A DNA stretch of 64,000 nt from Nocardia fusca NBRC 14340 (GCF_001618425.1 NZ_BDCU01000028.1:1-64000), one strand, 5' to 3'; shown: positions 1 to 8,838, counted from the first letter of the stretch. Program-made: numbers and translations. Notes: generated by a model from the letters alone, not told the origin.

Positions 1-13
1 CACAGCACCTTCA

Positions 14-153
14 CGAGCAAGCCCACTCCCTTCGCCTTCACGAGCAAACCCACCCCACACCCGCGCAGGCAAGTGCACTCCCGACTCCGCGAGCGAGCCC
101 ACCCCGACCTCCACGGCAAGCCCACCCCACCATTACCAGCAAGCCCCACCCCC
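14..153. repeat. Degenerate C-rich short repeats
   Basis: Five imperfect copies of a unit close to CGAGCAAGCCCACCCC lie at about 14-30, 41-57, 91-107, 114-130 and 137-153, separated by irregular spacers. The stretch 1-334, downstream of mprB, holds no ORF that I can support: the open frames there translate to Arg/Pro-rich or Gly/Ala/Trp-rich low-complexity sequence on both strands. The window edge cuts the region, so more copies could lie to the left. Confidence 0.35.
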
Positions 154-334
154 GACCTGCATGCCCAGCCTCCCTCTTCCCCCGAGCGGCACATTCCCCC
201 GGACACCGACACCCGCCATCGGCATCGCCGGTCACCCATCCACCCGCATCCCTGTTCTTGTTCCAGGCGTCCCGCATTCTGCTGCATTTTCCGGCACCGC
301 CGGGATAAGCAGATAAAATTCCGTCCCTCCCGAA

Positions 335-1852
335 TTATTCGCTATCGCCGCTTTCCGGACGATATTCCTCGGGGGGCGGGTTTTCACCCGGCAACACGAT
401 GCGGATGAGCGCGCCACCGCGCTCGGAGGTGTCGATGGCAATAGTGCCGCCGTGTTTGGTCACGACCTGTTTCACAATTGCCAGGCCGAGCCCGGAACCG
501 GGCATGGAGCGTGAGGCGGTGGTGCGATAGAAACGCTCGAATACCAGCTCGCGTTCACCCGGCGGAATTCCGGGTCCGGCATCGTCGACCGATAATTCCA
601 GAAGCCCGCGGCCGGTCTCGGCCATCAGTACGCGGACCTGTTCGCCGGGCGGGTTCCATTTGGCGGCGTTGTCGAGAACATTGAGAATCGCGCGTTCCAA
701 TGCGGCATCGTGACCGTACACGAACCAGGGGCGTAATTCGGCGGCGAGATCGGACGCGCCGCGCCGGCGGACCCGTTCCAGTGCGCGTTCGGTCACCTCC
801 CCGAGATCGACCCGCTCGTAGACCGTTTCCGGGGCGTCCTCGCGGGCCAGGTCCACCAGGTCGCCGACCAGGTTGGACAGCTCTTCGATCTGCGCCATCA
901 CATCCGAGCGCAGTTCGGCCATATCCTCCTCCGGAATGGCGGGCGCGTCGGGGCGGCTCGAGGCGATGAGGAGCTCCATATTCGTGCGCAAGGAGGTCAG
1001 CGGGGTGCGTAGTTCGTGGCCGGCGTCGGCGACCAGCCGCCGCTGCCGGTCCCGGGATTCGGTCAGGGCGCGCAGCATGGTGTTGAAGCTTTCGGTGAGC
1101 CGGGCGAGCTCGTCGTCACCGGTCACCGGGATCGGTGTGAGGTCGTCGGTGCGCGCGATCCGCTCGGTGGCGGCGGTCAGGCGGGCGATCGGACGCAGCC
1201 CGGTCCGTCCGACAGTGGTGCCGGCCCCGGCGGCGAGGACGACCCCGCAGGCGCCGACCGCGAACAGCAGCCAGGCGAGCCGGTCCAGCACCTCCCGGGT
1301 CGGTTCCAGGCGTTGCGAGATGATCAGGGTCACGCCGGAATCCATGCGCTCGGCCAGCACCCGCTGATTGTTGTATGTGCGCAGCGACGAATCGCGGGTG
1401 CCCTGCGCCACCGCGATCTCCTCGGTACCGATGGGCGGAGTGGTCGGCTGCGGCGGGATATAGGCAGGCAGGCCGGGGCGCTGGGTGGACTCCTGGTCGG
1501 CGGGCGGATAGATCAGCGCGACGCCGATATCGTTGGAGAACAGGGTCGCCACGCCCAGCGACTGGAAGGCCATGCTGTCGATATCGCCGCTGATCATGGT
1601 GGCGGCGCGGGCCCGCAGCTGCGCGTCGACCTGACCGTAGAGGGCGCGGGCGACCATGGCGTACGCGGCGATCGAGGTGATCGCCACGAAGATCGCCACC
1701 AGCGAAGCGGCCAGCAGGGTGACCCGCCATCGCAGGGATACGGTGCGGGTCAGCGGGGTCGGGGGGCGCATGGGGGCCGGCTCGTCCGGCCAGGGGCGGC
1801 CGAGCGGCGCGACCGAATGCTTCTTCGCCGCGGAACGTGGGGTGCGTGCCAT
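335..1852 (-). CDS. mprB: Sensor histidine kinase MprB-like
   Basis: This is a 505-aa membrane sensor kinase, nearly the length of mycobacterial MprB (about 504 aa). It has a TM segment at residues ~42-66, an extracytoplasmic sensor region to ~190, and a second TM (~192-212). A HAMP linker follows, then the H-box AGHELRTPLTSL near residue 290. The N-box NVLDNAAKWNPPG, the G1 box DDAGPGIPPGE and the G2 box GSGLGLAIV complete the kinase core. It should autophosphorylate on the H-box His and pass phosphate to MprA, whose gene lies 8 nt upstream on the same strand. The mycobacterial pair senses envelope stress. No PepD-like protease gene is visible downstream in the 334 bases available. Confidence 0.9.
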   Translation of the reverse strand: MARTPRSAAKKHSVAPLGRPWPDEPAPMRPPTPLTRTVSLRWRVTLLAASLVAIFVAITSIAAYAMVARALYGQVDAQLRARAATMISGDIDSMAFQSLGVATLFSNDIGVALIYPPADQESTQRPGLPAYIPPQPTTPPIGTEEIAVAQGTRDSSLRTYNNQRVLAERMDSGVTLIISQRLEPTREVLDRLAWLLFAVGACGVVLAAGAGTTVGRTGLRPIARLTAATERIARTDDLTPIPVTGDDELARLTESFNTMLRALTESRDRQRRLVADAGHELRTPLTSLRTNMELLIASSRPDAPAIPEEDMAELRSDVMAQIEELSNLVGDLVDLAREDAPETVYERVDLGEVTERALERVRRRGASDLAAELRPWFVYGHDAALERAILNVLDNAAKWNPPGEQVRVLMAETGRGLLELSVDDAGPGIPPGERELVFERFYRTTASRSMPGSGLGLAIVKQVVTKHGGTIAIDTSERGGALIRIVLPGENPPPEEYRPESGDSE

Positions 1853-1860
1853 ATCCGCGC

Positions 1861-2547
1861 CTACGGAGGCGTTTCACGCAGGACGTAGCCGACGCCGCGC
1901 ACGGTATGGATGAGGCGGGGTTCGCCGTCGGCCTCGGTTTTCCGGCGCAGATAGCCGATATAGACCTCCAGAGCGTTACCGGAGGTGGGGAAGTCGTAGC
2001 CCCATACCTCCTCGAGTATCCGGCCGCGGGTCAGCACCCGGCGCGGGTTGGACATGAGCATTTCGAGCAAGGAGAACTCGGTGCGGGTGAGCGAGATGGA
2101 CCGCGAACCGCGGGCAACCTCCCGGGTGACCGGGTCGAGTGAGAGGTCGGCGAAGTGCATCGCCTCGGAGATCTCGCCGGTGTCCGGGGCACGGCGGCGC
2201 AGCAGGGCACGCAGCCGGGCCAGCAGTTCTTCCAGCGCGAACGGTTTGGGCAGGTAGTCATCGGCGCCGGCATCGAGGCCCGCCACTCGCTCGGATACCG
2301 AATCGCGCGCGGTCAGCACCAGGATGGGCAGATCGTCTCCGGTACTGCGCAGCCGCCGGCACACTTCGAGCCCGTCCAGTCGTGGCATCATGACATCGAG
2401 TACCAGCGCGTCCGGGCGCTCGGCGGTCGCCTTCTCCAATGCGTCGATACCGTCAACCGCCAGATCGACGGTGTACCCGTTGAAGGTCAGCGACCGGCGC
2501 AGTGACTCCCGCACGGCACGATCGTCGTCGACCACCAGAATCCGCAT
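1861..2547 (-). CDS. mprA: Response regulator MprA-like
   Basis: A 228-aa OmpR/PhoB-type regulator, the same length as mycobacterial MprA. The receiver domain (residues 1-~115) has the acidic pair VVDDD, the phospho-acceptor Asp in LVLDVMMPRLDG, Thr in LVLTARDS and Lys in YLPKPF. The winged-helix DNA-binding domain (~130-228) carries LTRTEFSLLEMLM and the C-terminal TVRGVGYVL. It starts at ATG with no clear Shine-Dalgarno. It lies just upstream of mprB in one operon, and a direct repeat resembling an MprA box sits 22 nt before the start, which suggests autoregulation. Confidence 0.92.
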   Translation of the reverse strand: MRILVVDDDRAVRESLRRSLTFNGYTVDLAVDGIDALEKATAERPDALVLDVMMPRLDGLEVCRRLRSTGDDLPILVLTARDSVSERVAGLDAGADDYLPKPFALEELLARLRALLRRRAPDTGEISEAMHFADLSLDPVTREVARGSRSISLTRTEFSLLEMLMSNPRRVLTRGRILEEVWGYDFPTSGNALEVYIGYLRRKTEADGEPRLIHTVRGVGYVLRETPP

Positions 2548-2569
2548 AACACCAGTTTGACCGCAGCGA

Positions 2570-2587
2570 CTGAGAGGCTACTGAGAG
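2570..2587 (-). promoter_or_regulatory. Candidate MprA box
   Basis: Read on the minus strand, the sequence is CTCTCAG-TAGC-CTCTCAG: two perfect 7-nt direct repeats with an 11-nt period, 22 nt before the mprA ATG. Mycobacterial MprA binds two loosely conserved 8-nt direct repeats and autoregulates its operon, and the position and repeat structure here fit that. Assignment is by eye. Confidence 0.55.
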
Positions 2588-2966
2588 GGCCCGCCGCGCC
2601 GCGAGTCCGCTGACCACCGGCTTCGCCGGACGGATTTTCCGGATCCGGGTCGAATATCGGGCGGAACTTCCCCCTCGCGGGAAGGTACCGGAGGGTCGGC
2701 CTAATGAAGACGAACTCTCGACGCTCCCGCGCGAAGGCATCTTCACCTGGGATTTCATCCGACGACCGGACGATCCATTACCACCCTGTGATATGCCACG
2801 AAACCTGTTCCACATCCGCTTTATTCGGGGTATAACCGTCTGAACGTCCCGATTGCCCGCCGCTTACATGCACGGTATGTTCCGATCGGTAAAAACTAGA
2901 CCTCCGGTTGGTTCGGTGTGCAGTGAATCATAACTGAAACGCCCACGCGCCAAAAAGAGGTCGATC
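2588..2966. other. Divergent intergenic region between mprA and the conservon
   Basis: I see no supportable gene here; the open frames are antisense shadows. On the plus strand, a weak promoter-like pair lies at 2908-2913 (TTGGTT) and 2931-2936 (TAACTG), 17 nt apart, about 30 nt before the GTG of the kinase gene. An AGAGG at 2956-2960 serves as its ribosome-binding site. The part nearest mprA holds the repeats listed separately. Confidence 0.35.
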
Positions 2967-5780
2967 GTGATGCGGAGGCGACAGAGGCGGATGGAAACCC
3001 CGCGACCGTGGCAATTCAGCCTGTCCAACTGGTCGGTCACCCGCAAGGTCGGCATCGTCCTGGTCCTGCCGGTCGTCCTGGCCACCCTCTTCGCGGTGCT
3101 ACGGATCAACAACGAGCTGCGCACCCTGGAACAGCTCGAGGCCGCCACCGACCAGTCCCGCATCATCGCGCCCATCGTCGGATACAACGCCGCCGCCGAA
3201 CACCTCGCGGTCACCGCGACCGCCGGCTGGGCCGACAACCGCGATCCGCGGGCCTCCGCGGCCCTCGCCGGTTTCGACGCGGCGCACGAAACCCTGGAAC
3301 GAGCGCTGGACTCCAACCAGATCCGGCCGGAGGTCTCCCGCGAACTGTCCTCGGCACTCACCATCGGCAGCACCATGCGCAGCGGTCTCAGCAACGGATC
3401 GCCCGCCATGGTGGGCGACCAGGCCGACGAGATCGCGGTCCGGATCGGTAACGCGCTCGCGCAGTCGCCCACCGTCGAGGACCTCTCGATCCAGCGCTAC
3501 TTCCTGCAGGTGAGCGCCATCCAGAACGCACGGCGGTCGCTGACCGCGCAGCGCCTGGTGATCAGTTCGCCCACCGCCGAGGACAATCCGGCCATGCGCG
3601 CCCGGGTGCTCACCTCCGGTGGCGCCGAACTCACCATGATCCACCAGTACGGCCAGATCATGCCGGATGTGGCCGGCAATATGCGGCCGCTCCTGGACGC
3701 GGTGCAGACCCGCCTGGCGATCTTCAGCCAGGGCACCCAGGGCGCGCTGACCGATCCCGCCGCGCTGAAATCCCTCGGTACCAGCTCCCAGGCCTACCAG
3801 GTCACCACCGACCAGCTGATCGCCACCATCGGCGGCGCACTGCACCATGCGACGGTTTCCGCCCAGAACAGCGCGCTGCGCGAGACCGCCCTGCTCATCG
3901 CCGCCCTGCTCGGCGGTCTGACCCTGGCGCTCGCGGTCGCCCGGACCCTGGTCGTCCCGGTGCGCCGGCTGCGCCGTGACGCGCTGGAAGTGGCCCATGT
4001 GCGCCTTCCCGAGGAACTCGAGCAGGTCCGCGGTGGCGCCGAGACCCCGGAGATCGAACCGGTCGGCGTCCAGGGCACCGAGGAGATCGGCCAGCTCGCC
4101 CGGGCGGTCGACGAAATGCACCAGCAGGCCCTCAATCTGGCCGCCGACCAGGCACGTCTGCGTGTGCAGATCGGCAACATGTTCGAGACCCTCTCCCGGC
4201 GCAGCCAGTCGCTGGTCGAACAGCAGCTCGGCATCATCGAGGAACTCGAGCACGACGAGGACGATCCGAAGCGGCTGCAGAACCTGTTCCGGCTCGACCA
4301 TCTCGCCACGCGAATGCGGCGCAATGGTGACAACCTGCTCGTACTGGCCGGTACCGCGCTGCGTCGCGGCCAGCTCGACCCGGTCCCGCTCTCGGATATG
4401 CTGTGGAGTGCGGTTTCCCAGGTCGAGGACTATCAGCGGGTCGAGATCGGTCATGTGCCCGAGGGTGTGGTCGCCGGTGAGCCCGCGGTCGATATCGAAC
4501 ACCTGCTCGCGGAGGTCATCGACAATGCGCTGCGGTACTCCCCACCCAATACGCCGGTGGCGGTGACCGTCTCCCGCGCGGTCGACGGCGGTTACCTCAT
4601 CGAGATCACCGACCGGGGACTAGGTATGGCCAACGAGGACCTGCAGGCCGCCAATGCGCGCCTGGCGTCCGGTGGTGAGATCAATGTCGAAACCGCGCGC
4701 CGAATGGGCCTTTTCGTCGTCGGCCGGCTGGCCAAACGGCATCAGATCACCGTCGGCCTGCGCCGTACCTCGACCATGGCGCAGCAGCCGGGTATCACCG
4801 CCAGCCTGCATCTGCCGGGTCTGCTGATCTCACCCGATACCGGGCCCGACAACTCGAACGTTCTCACCGCCGACCTGTCCGCGGCCCCGCCGCAACTCCA
4901 GCACACCTCGCAGTTGCCACAGCTCCCCCCGCCGCCGGCGCCGCGGCAGCTGACCCCGGTACCCGACCTGCCGTCCTCGGATTCGTGGACCTCGCGGACC
5001 GATCTCCCCGCGGTGCGGCCGCTCACCCCCGCCCCCGTGACCTCGAGTTTCGGCACCACGTCCACCGGATTGCCGCAGCGCCGCCCGTCCACGCACGGTC
5101 CCGCGGCCCCCGGCAAGGACACGGCGAACGGCAGCGGATCCCGGGACACCTTCTCGGCGTTCGATCCGGTCCCCGAAACCCCGGAAGCCGACGATTCGCC
5201 CACCGGGTTGTGGTCGGAAACCTACAAGTCCCAGTCCTTCCCGACGCCGGTCGAGACCAAGACACCGGATACCACCGAACATCGGCCGTCGTCCGAACCG
5301 GAGCCGCCGGCGGTCACCGCCCGCTCCGGCTTGCCGATCCGGCGGCCGGGCATGGACCACGACGACCCGTTCGGCCGCGCCGAGACGCGCCGCGACGAGC
5401 CGGTGCCGGCCACGACCACCTCCTCCCGGCTGCAGCCGGTCGGCGGCGAAACCCCCACGCCGATCTACCAGCGTATGGTCTCGGAATGGCTGGTCGAGCC
5501 GGCTACCACTCAGGACCAGCCGCGCCAGGAGTGGACCACTCCCGCCGATATCGGCTGGCTGGCCGCGGAGGACGCCGCCAAGCCGAGCTCGGACTCCAAG
5601 ACCGCGAACGGGCTCCCCATCCGCCGACCGGGTGCGCAGCTCGTACCCGGCGGGCTGACCCCCGTCGAAGACGAGGCCCCCCGGGATCCCGCGGAGATCC
5701 GGAGCAATCTGACCAGACACCTGAGCGGGGTCCGCAGTGGGCGGGCCGACGCGCAGAACAATGACGGAGGGCTTGCATGA
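2967..5780 (+). CDS. Conservon sensor histidine kinase (CvnA-type, NIT-like sensor)
   Basis: A 937-aa membrane kinase of the class that opens actinobacterial conservons (Rv3365c-like). A TM at residues ~27-47 precedes a large extracytoplasmic helical region resembling the nitrate/nitrite-sensing NIT fold (~55-300). A second TM (~303-325) and a HAMP region follow, then a dimerisation segment (LSRRSQSLVEQQL). The ATPase domain has an N-box-like VIDNALRYSPPN and a G1 box ITDRGLGM. There is no conventional phospho-acceptor His next to the DHp-like segment, as is usual for this class. The last ~300 residues are Pro/Ser/Thr-rich and disordered, with recurring GLPIRRPG motifs. Start: GTG 2967 (or ATG 2970) after AGAGG. 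It overlaps the roadblock gene by ATGA. Confidence 0.85.
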   Translation: MMRRRQRRMETPRPWQFSLSNWSVTRKVGIVLVLPVVLATLFAVLRINNELRTLEQLEAATDQSRIIAPIVGYNAAAEHLAVTATAGWADNRDPRASAALAGFDAAHETLERALDSNQIRPEVSRELSSALTIGSTMRSGLSNGSPAMVGDQADEIAVRIGNALAQSPTVEDLSIQRYFLQVSAIQNARRSLTAQRLVISSPTAEDNPAMRARVLTSGGAELTMIHQYGQIMPDVAGNMRPLLDAVQTRLAIFSQGTQGALTDPAALKSLGTSSQAYQVTTDQLIATIGGALHHATVSAQNSALRETALLIAALLGGLTLALAVARTLVVPVRRLRRDALEVAHVRLPEELEQVRGGAETPEIEPVGVQGTEEIGQLARAVDEMHQQALNLAADQARLRVQIGNMFETLSRRSQSLVEQQLGIIEELEHDEDDPKRLQNLFRLDHLATRMRRNGDNLLVLAGTALRRGQLDPVPLSDMLWSAVSQVEDYQRVEIGHVPEGVVAGEPAVDIEHLLAEVIDNALRYSPPNTPVAVTVSRAVDGGYLIEITDRGLGMANEDLQAANARLASGGEINVETARRMGLFVVGRLAKRHQITVGLRRTSTMAQQPGITASLHLPGLLISPDTGPDNSNVLTADLSAAPPQLQHTSQLPQLPPPPAPRQLTPVPDLPSSDSWTSRTDLPAVRPLTPAPVTSSFGTTSTGLPQRRPSTHGPAAPGKDTANGSGSRDTFSAFDPVPETPEADDSPTGLWSETYKSQSFPTPVETKTPDTTEHRPSSEPEPPAVTARSGLPIRRPGMDHDDPFGRAETRRDEPVPATTTSSRLQPVGGETPTPIYQRMVSEWLVEPATTQDQPRQEWTTPADIGWLAAEDAAKPSSDSKTANGLPIRRPGAQLVPGGLTPVEDEAPRDPAEIRSNLTRHLSGVRSGRADAQNNDGGLA

Positions 5781-6187
5781 CCGACGACCCGAAGAGCAGC
5801 ACGGACGAGAACCTGAACTGGCTGGTCGCCAGATTCACCCGGGACGTACCGGGTGTCTCCCATGCCGTCCTGGTCTCCGCGGACGGCCTGCTGCAAGCTG
5901 TGAGCCCCCATCTGCCCGCGGACCGGGCCGAACAGCTGGCCGCGGTGACCGCCGGTCTGGCCAGCCTCTCCACCGGCGCGGCCCAATTGTTCGACGGCGG
6001 CAAGGTGATGCAGTCGATCGTGGAGATGCAGCGCGGCTACCTATTGGTCATGAGCGTCGGCAACGGCTCGCATATCGCGGTACTCGCCAACAAGCAGCAC
6101 GATATCGGCCGGATCGGCTACGAGATGGCCCTGCTGGTCGATCGCGTGGGTTCGGTCGTCAGCGCGACCGCCCGATCCACCGTCTGA
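5777..6187 (+). CDS. Roadblock/LC7 domain protein (CvnB-type)
   Basis: A 136-aa single-domain roadblock/LC7 protein, with the typical start LNWLVARFTRDVPGVSHAVL and AVLVSADGLL. Family members bind and regulate small GTPases such as the one encoded two genes downstream. The start overlaps the kinase stop (ATGA), so translation is probably coupled. The order kinase, roadblock, DUF742, GTPase is the canonical conservon and matches Rv3365c-Rv3362c. Confidence 0.9.
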   Translation: MTDDPKSSTDENLNWLVARFTRDVPGVSHAVLVSADGLLQAVSPHLPADRAEQLAAVTAGLASLSTGAAQLFDGGKVMQSIVEMQRGYLLVMSVGNGSHIAVLANKQHDIGRIGYEMALLVDRVGSVVSATARSTV

Positions 6188-6192
6188 GCACC

Positions 6193-6702
6193 ATGTCCCA
6201 ATTCGGCCAAGGCTTGCCCGATCCACACACCGGCGGACCCGGATTCGGCTCCCCGGATCGGAACTACGGTCCGGGCGCACAGAACTTCGGACCCGGTTCC
6301 TCGCAGTACAACACCGGTGCCTATCGGTTCAGCGCCCCTGCGCAGCCGAGCAGCCCGCGCCGGGCCGGACGTGTCCGCCCGTACGCAATCACCGCCGGCC
6401 GAACCCAGCCCGCAATCGATCTGCCGATGGAGGCGGTTATCGAAACCATCTCCTATCATGCACAATTCGATTGGCCGTCCGGTGACATCCGAGCCGAGAT
6501 CCTCCGGCTCGGAACCCACCAGCTGTCGGTTGCCGAAATCGCCGCGCATCTCGATCGCCCGCTCGGTATGGTCCGCGTCGTCATCGGTGATCTCGTCGTG
6601 GACGGCAACCTGCGAGTGCATTCGACTTTGACCGAGCAGGCGAGTTACGACGAACGCCGGTCGCTGATGGAGAGGACATTGCGTGGACTCCGAGCCCTTT
6701 AG
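6193..6702 (+). CDS. DUF742 protein (CvnC-type)
   Basis: A 169-aa protein. A Gly/Pro/Asn-rich N-terminus (~1-55) precedes a DUF742 domain that begins at the hallmark VRPYAITAGRT. It ends in a winged-helix-like segment (LSVAEIAAHLDRPLGMVRVV). The ATG lies 5 nt after the roadblock stop. The same frame is open further upstream, but that part is a shadow of the kinase gene. The gene overlaps the next by 20 nt. Confidence 0.88.
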   Translation: MSQFGQGLPDPHTGGPGFGSPDRNYGPGAQNFGPGSSQYNTGAYRFSAPAQPSSPRRAGRVRPYAITAGRTQPAIDLPMEAVIETISYHAQFDWPSGDIRAEILRLGTHQLSVAEIAAHLDRPLGMVRVVIGDLVVDGNLRVHSTLTEQASYDERRSLMERTLRGLRAL

Positions 6703-7315
6703 CAAGAGCCAGGGTGGTGGTGCGGCGGAGACCGATACCCGGGTCGCGTCGACCAAGATCGTCGTCGCCGGTGGATTCGGCGCGGGCAAAACAACTTTCG
6801 TGGGCGCGGTCTCGGAGATCGTGCCGCTGCGCACCGAAGCGATGGTCACCAGCTTCTCCGACGGCGTCGACAATCTGGACGACACCCCGGACAAGCGGAC
6901 CACCACGGTCGCAATGGATTTCGGCCGGATCATCCTGCCGGGCAACCTGACGCTGTACCTGTTCGGTACGCCCGGCCAGCGCCGGTTCTGGTTCATGTGG
7001 GACGACCTCATCCGCGGCGCCATCGGCGCGGTGGTGCTGGTGGACGCGCGCCGGCTGGAGGACAGTTTCGCGGCCGTCGATTTCTTCGAGGCCCGCAATC
7101 TGCCGTTCCTGATCGCGGTCAACCGGTTCCCGAACTCGCCGCGGTTCGCGATGGCCGAACTGCGCGAGGCGCTGTCGGTGCGCGAGGGCGTGCCGATCGT
7201 GGATATCGATGCCCGGGACGCGAAAGAGGTCCGGCAGGCGCTGGCCGCCGTCACCGAGTACGCGATCAACCGTTTGAAGGCTCAGGAATACGAGGGAGTC
7301 GCCCGGCATGGTTGA
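6683..7315 (+). CDS. Conservon small GTPase (CvnD-type)
   Basis: A 210-aa ATP/GTP-binding protein. Walker A is GGFGAGKTT (residues ~31-39), a switch-II-like FGTPGQRRFW lies at ~93, and the base-recognition region VNRFPNSP lies near residue 149. The GTG start lies inside the DUF742 gene, which implies coupled translation. In conservons this GTPase is thought to act at the membrane with the kinase, roadblock and DUF742 partners. Its stop overlaps the start of the MHYT-like gene. Confidence 0.9.
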   Translation: MDSEPFSKSQGGGAAETDTRVASTKIVVAGGFGAGKTTFVGAVSEIVPLRTEAMVTSFSDGVDNLDDTPDKRTTTVAMDFGRIILPGNLTLYLFGTPGQRRFWFMWDDLIRGAIGAVVLVDARRLEDSFAAVDFFEARNLPFLIAVNRFPNSPRFAMAELREALSVREGVPIVDIDARDAKEVRQALAAVTEYAINRLKAQEYEGVARHG

Positions 7316-8219
7316 GGTGCTGGCCGCGGAAACGGTCGAGACCGCCGATCTGTTCACCATGGGCTACTGGCTCACCCTGCTCACCTTCGGGGTGTCGGCG
7401 GTCGGGATGTTCGTGGGCCTGGCCTGCGCGGTGAACGGACGCCGTTCGGTCCGGTTCCGCCCGGTATGGGTGGCCGCCGCCGCGATATCCATCGGCGGTA
7501 TCGGGGTCTGGCTGGCCAGCACCGTCTCGATGCTGGGCATATCCATCCCGGGCCACATTCTGCGCTACGACATCTCGGACCTGACGTTGTCCCTGGTGTT
7601 CGCCGTCGCCGCGGTCTTCCTCGGGCTGATGCTCGCCGGTCGCGAGTTCGCGGTCAAACGCATGGTGAACGCGGCGGCCGGGCTCGGTCTCGGGTTCGGG
7701 ATCATGCTGTGGCTGCAGCTCATCTCGATCGATATCCAGGGTTCGGTCTCGGTGAACATCGGACTCTTCGTCGTCGCGATCGTCGTCGTGGTGACCGCTT
7801 CCTCGCTGTGTGTGTTCCTCTTCCAGCGGTTCCGCTTCCCGGCGGCCCGGGTCGGGTCGATCGCGATGTTCGGTGCGGGCGTGGCGGCCGTCTATTTCAC
7901 CGGTGTCGCCGCCCTGGAATTCCGCTTCGACCCCGATGCCGAACCCGCGCAGGGCATGGAACTGTTCGGCTACGCCTTCCCGATGTTCGTCATCGGCCTG
8001 CTGGCCCTGGCAGTTCCGATCACCGCGGTTCTGGTGGCGCCGGAGCGCCCCGTCGACACTCCCCGCACCACGTTGCCCGGTGCGGCCGGGACCGGCGGCC
8101 CGGCAGGCGGTCACGGCAGTGTGTTTCCCGCGGACGAGCAGATCCGGCCCGCCGCCCGGCCCAATGCGGCGGCAGCGCTCGCACAGCGGGCTCAGCCGCT
8201 GCCGGAACCGGCGCGTTGA
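7308..8219 (+). CDS. Degenerate MHYT-domain membrane protein in the conservon operon
   Basis: A 303-aa integral membrane protein with about seven hydrophobic helices (residues ~15-245) and a disordered Pro/Ala-rich tail. Its layout follows the MHYT sensor fold. Where MHYT domains have motifs such as WSMHFIGM and MHYTGMAA, this protein has WLASTVSMLG and AVYFTGVAAL, so the metal-binding His is replaced in both. It overlaps the GTPase stop by 8 nt, so it is almost certainly in the conservon transcript. Ligand binding through the usual metal site looks unlikely; a membrane-anchor or scaffold role is an inference. Confidence 0.75.
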   Translation: MVEVLAAETVETADLFTMGYWLTLLTFGVSAVGMFVGLACAVNGRRSVRFRPVWVAAAAISIGGIGVWLASTVSMLGISIPGHILRYDISDLTLSLVFAVAAVFLGLMLAGREFAVKRMVNAAAGLGLGFGIMLWLQLISIDIQGSVSVNIGLFVVAIVVVVTASSLCVFLFQRFRFPAARVGSIAMFGAGVAAVYFTGVAALEFRFDPDAEPAQGMELFGYAFPMFVIGLLALAVPITAVLVAPERPVDTPRTTLPGAAGTGGPAGGHGSVFPADEQIRPAARPNAAAALAQRAQPLPEPAR

Positions 8220-8602
8220 TCCGGGTGGAAACCGAAACCGTGGTGTCCGACCAGGAGAAGCTCCTGCGGGAGCTGTGGGCGCAGGTGCGCGGTCTGCGCT
8301 CCGAAGTCTCCGAACTACGGGTCGAGATCAGCGAAATGGAAGCCACGCTCGCCGATCTCGCGGACCGGGCGGACCAGCAGGAGCGAGTGGAGTTGCCGTG
8401 GCCGGTATCGCTGCTGCTGCTACCGGCTGCGCTCGCCCTGGCGCTTTTGCGACAGGTGGGCGATATGGCACAGGCGCTCGCGGCGGAATGCGACTCGCGA
8501 CAGCAGGCGGAGTTGCCCGGGGAGATGGGGGCGAAAGCCCTCCAAAGTGGCGATGAGCGGGTCTCCCATCTCTGGGAGACCCGCCCTCACGCACGAGGAT
8601 AA
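8216..8602 (+). CDS. Small coiled-coil protein with one membrane-like helix
   Basis: A protein of about 128 aa, unrecognised. A heptad-rich stretch (residues ~12-55, ELWAQVRGLRSEVSELRVEI) predicts a coiled coil. A hydrophobic helix follows (LPWPVSLLLLPAALALALL, ~60-80). The TTG start shares TTGA with the upstream stop, as elsewhere in this operon; GTG at 8225, 8240 or 8243 are in-frame alternatives. The last ~15 codons run through a strong hairpin, so the true 3' boundary is less sure. Confidence 0.5.
   Translation: MIRVETETVVSDQEKLLRELWAQVRGLRSEVSELRVEISEMEATLADLADRADQQERVELPWPVSLLLLPAALALALLRQVGDMAQALAAECDSRQQAELPGEMGAKALQSGDERVSHLWETRPHARG
8557..8584 (+). terminator. Perfect 12-bp hairpin at the end of the conservon operon
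   Basis: The arm GCGGGTCTCCCA (8557-8568), loop TCTC and perfect complementary arm (8573-8584) form a strong stem without a T-run. It is placed to end the conservon transcript. It overlaps the last codons of the small coiled-coil ORF, whose TAA is 8600-8602. Confidence 0.6.
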
Positions 8603-8838
8603 CCGGTATGGACCGGTGAGGCAGTAGTCCGCCGAGTTTTTCCGGTACTCACCGCATATCCCTCCGAAACAGCGGTACCGCACCCGACTTCGGCCCGCAA
8701 CCTCTCAGCAGGCCATCGTTCTAGGTGAATACCATGATCATGCTTGCGGAAGGTTTGCCAGCGGCGCTACATCGGCCCCCACTTTTACTCGGATACGATT
8801 GTCGCCTCGACCCTTTCGCATCTAGGGGGCCTGACAAT

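Noticed and set aside
1..408. Small ORFs at 38-277 (minus) and 73-408 (plus)
   Set aside because: Low-complexity translations, no RBS, and partial overlap with the 3' end of mprB.
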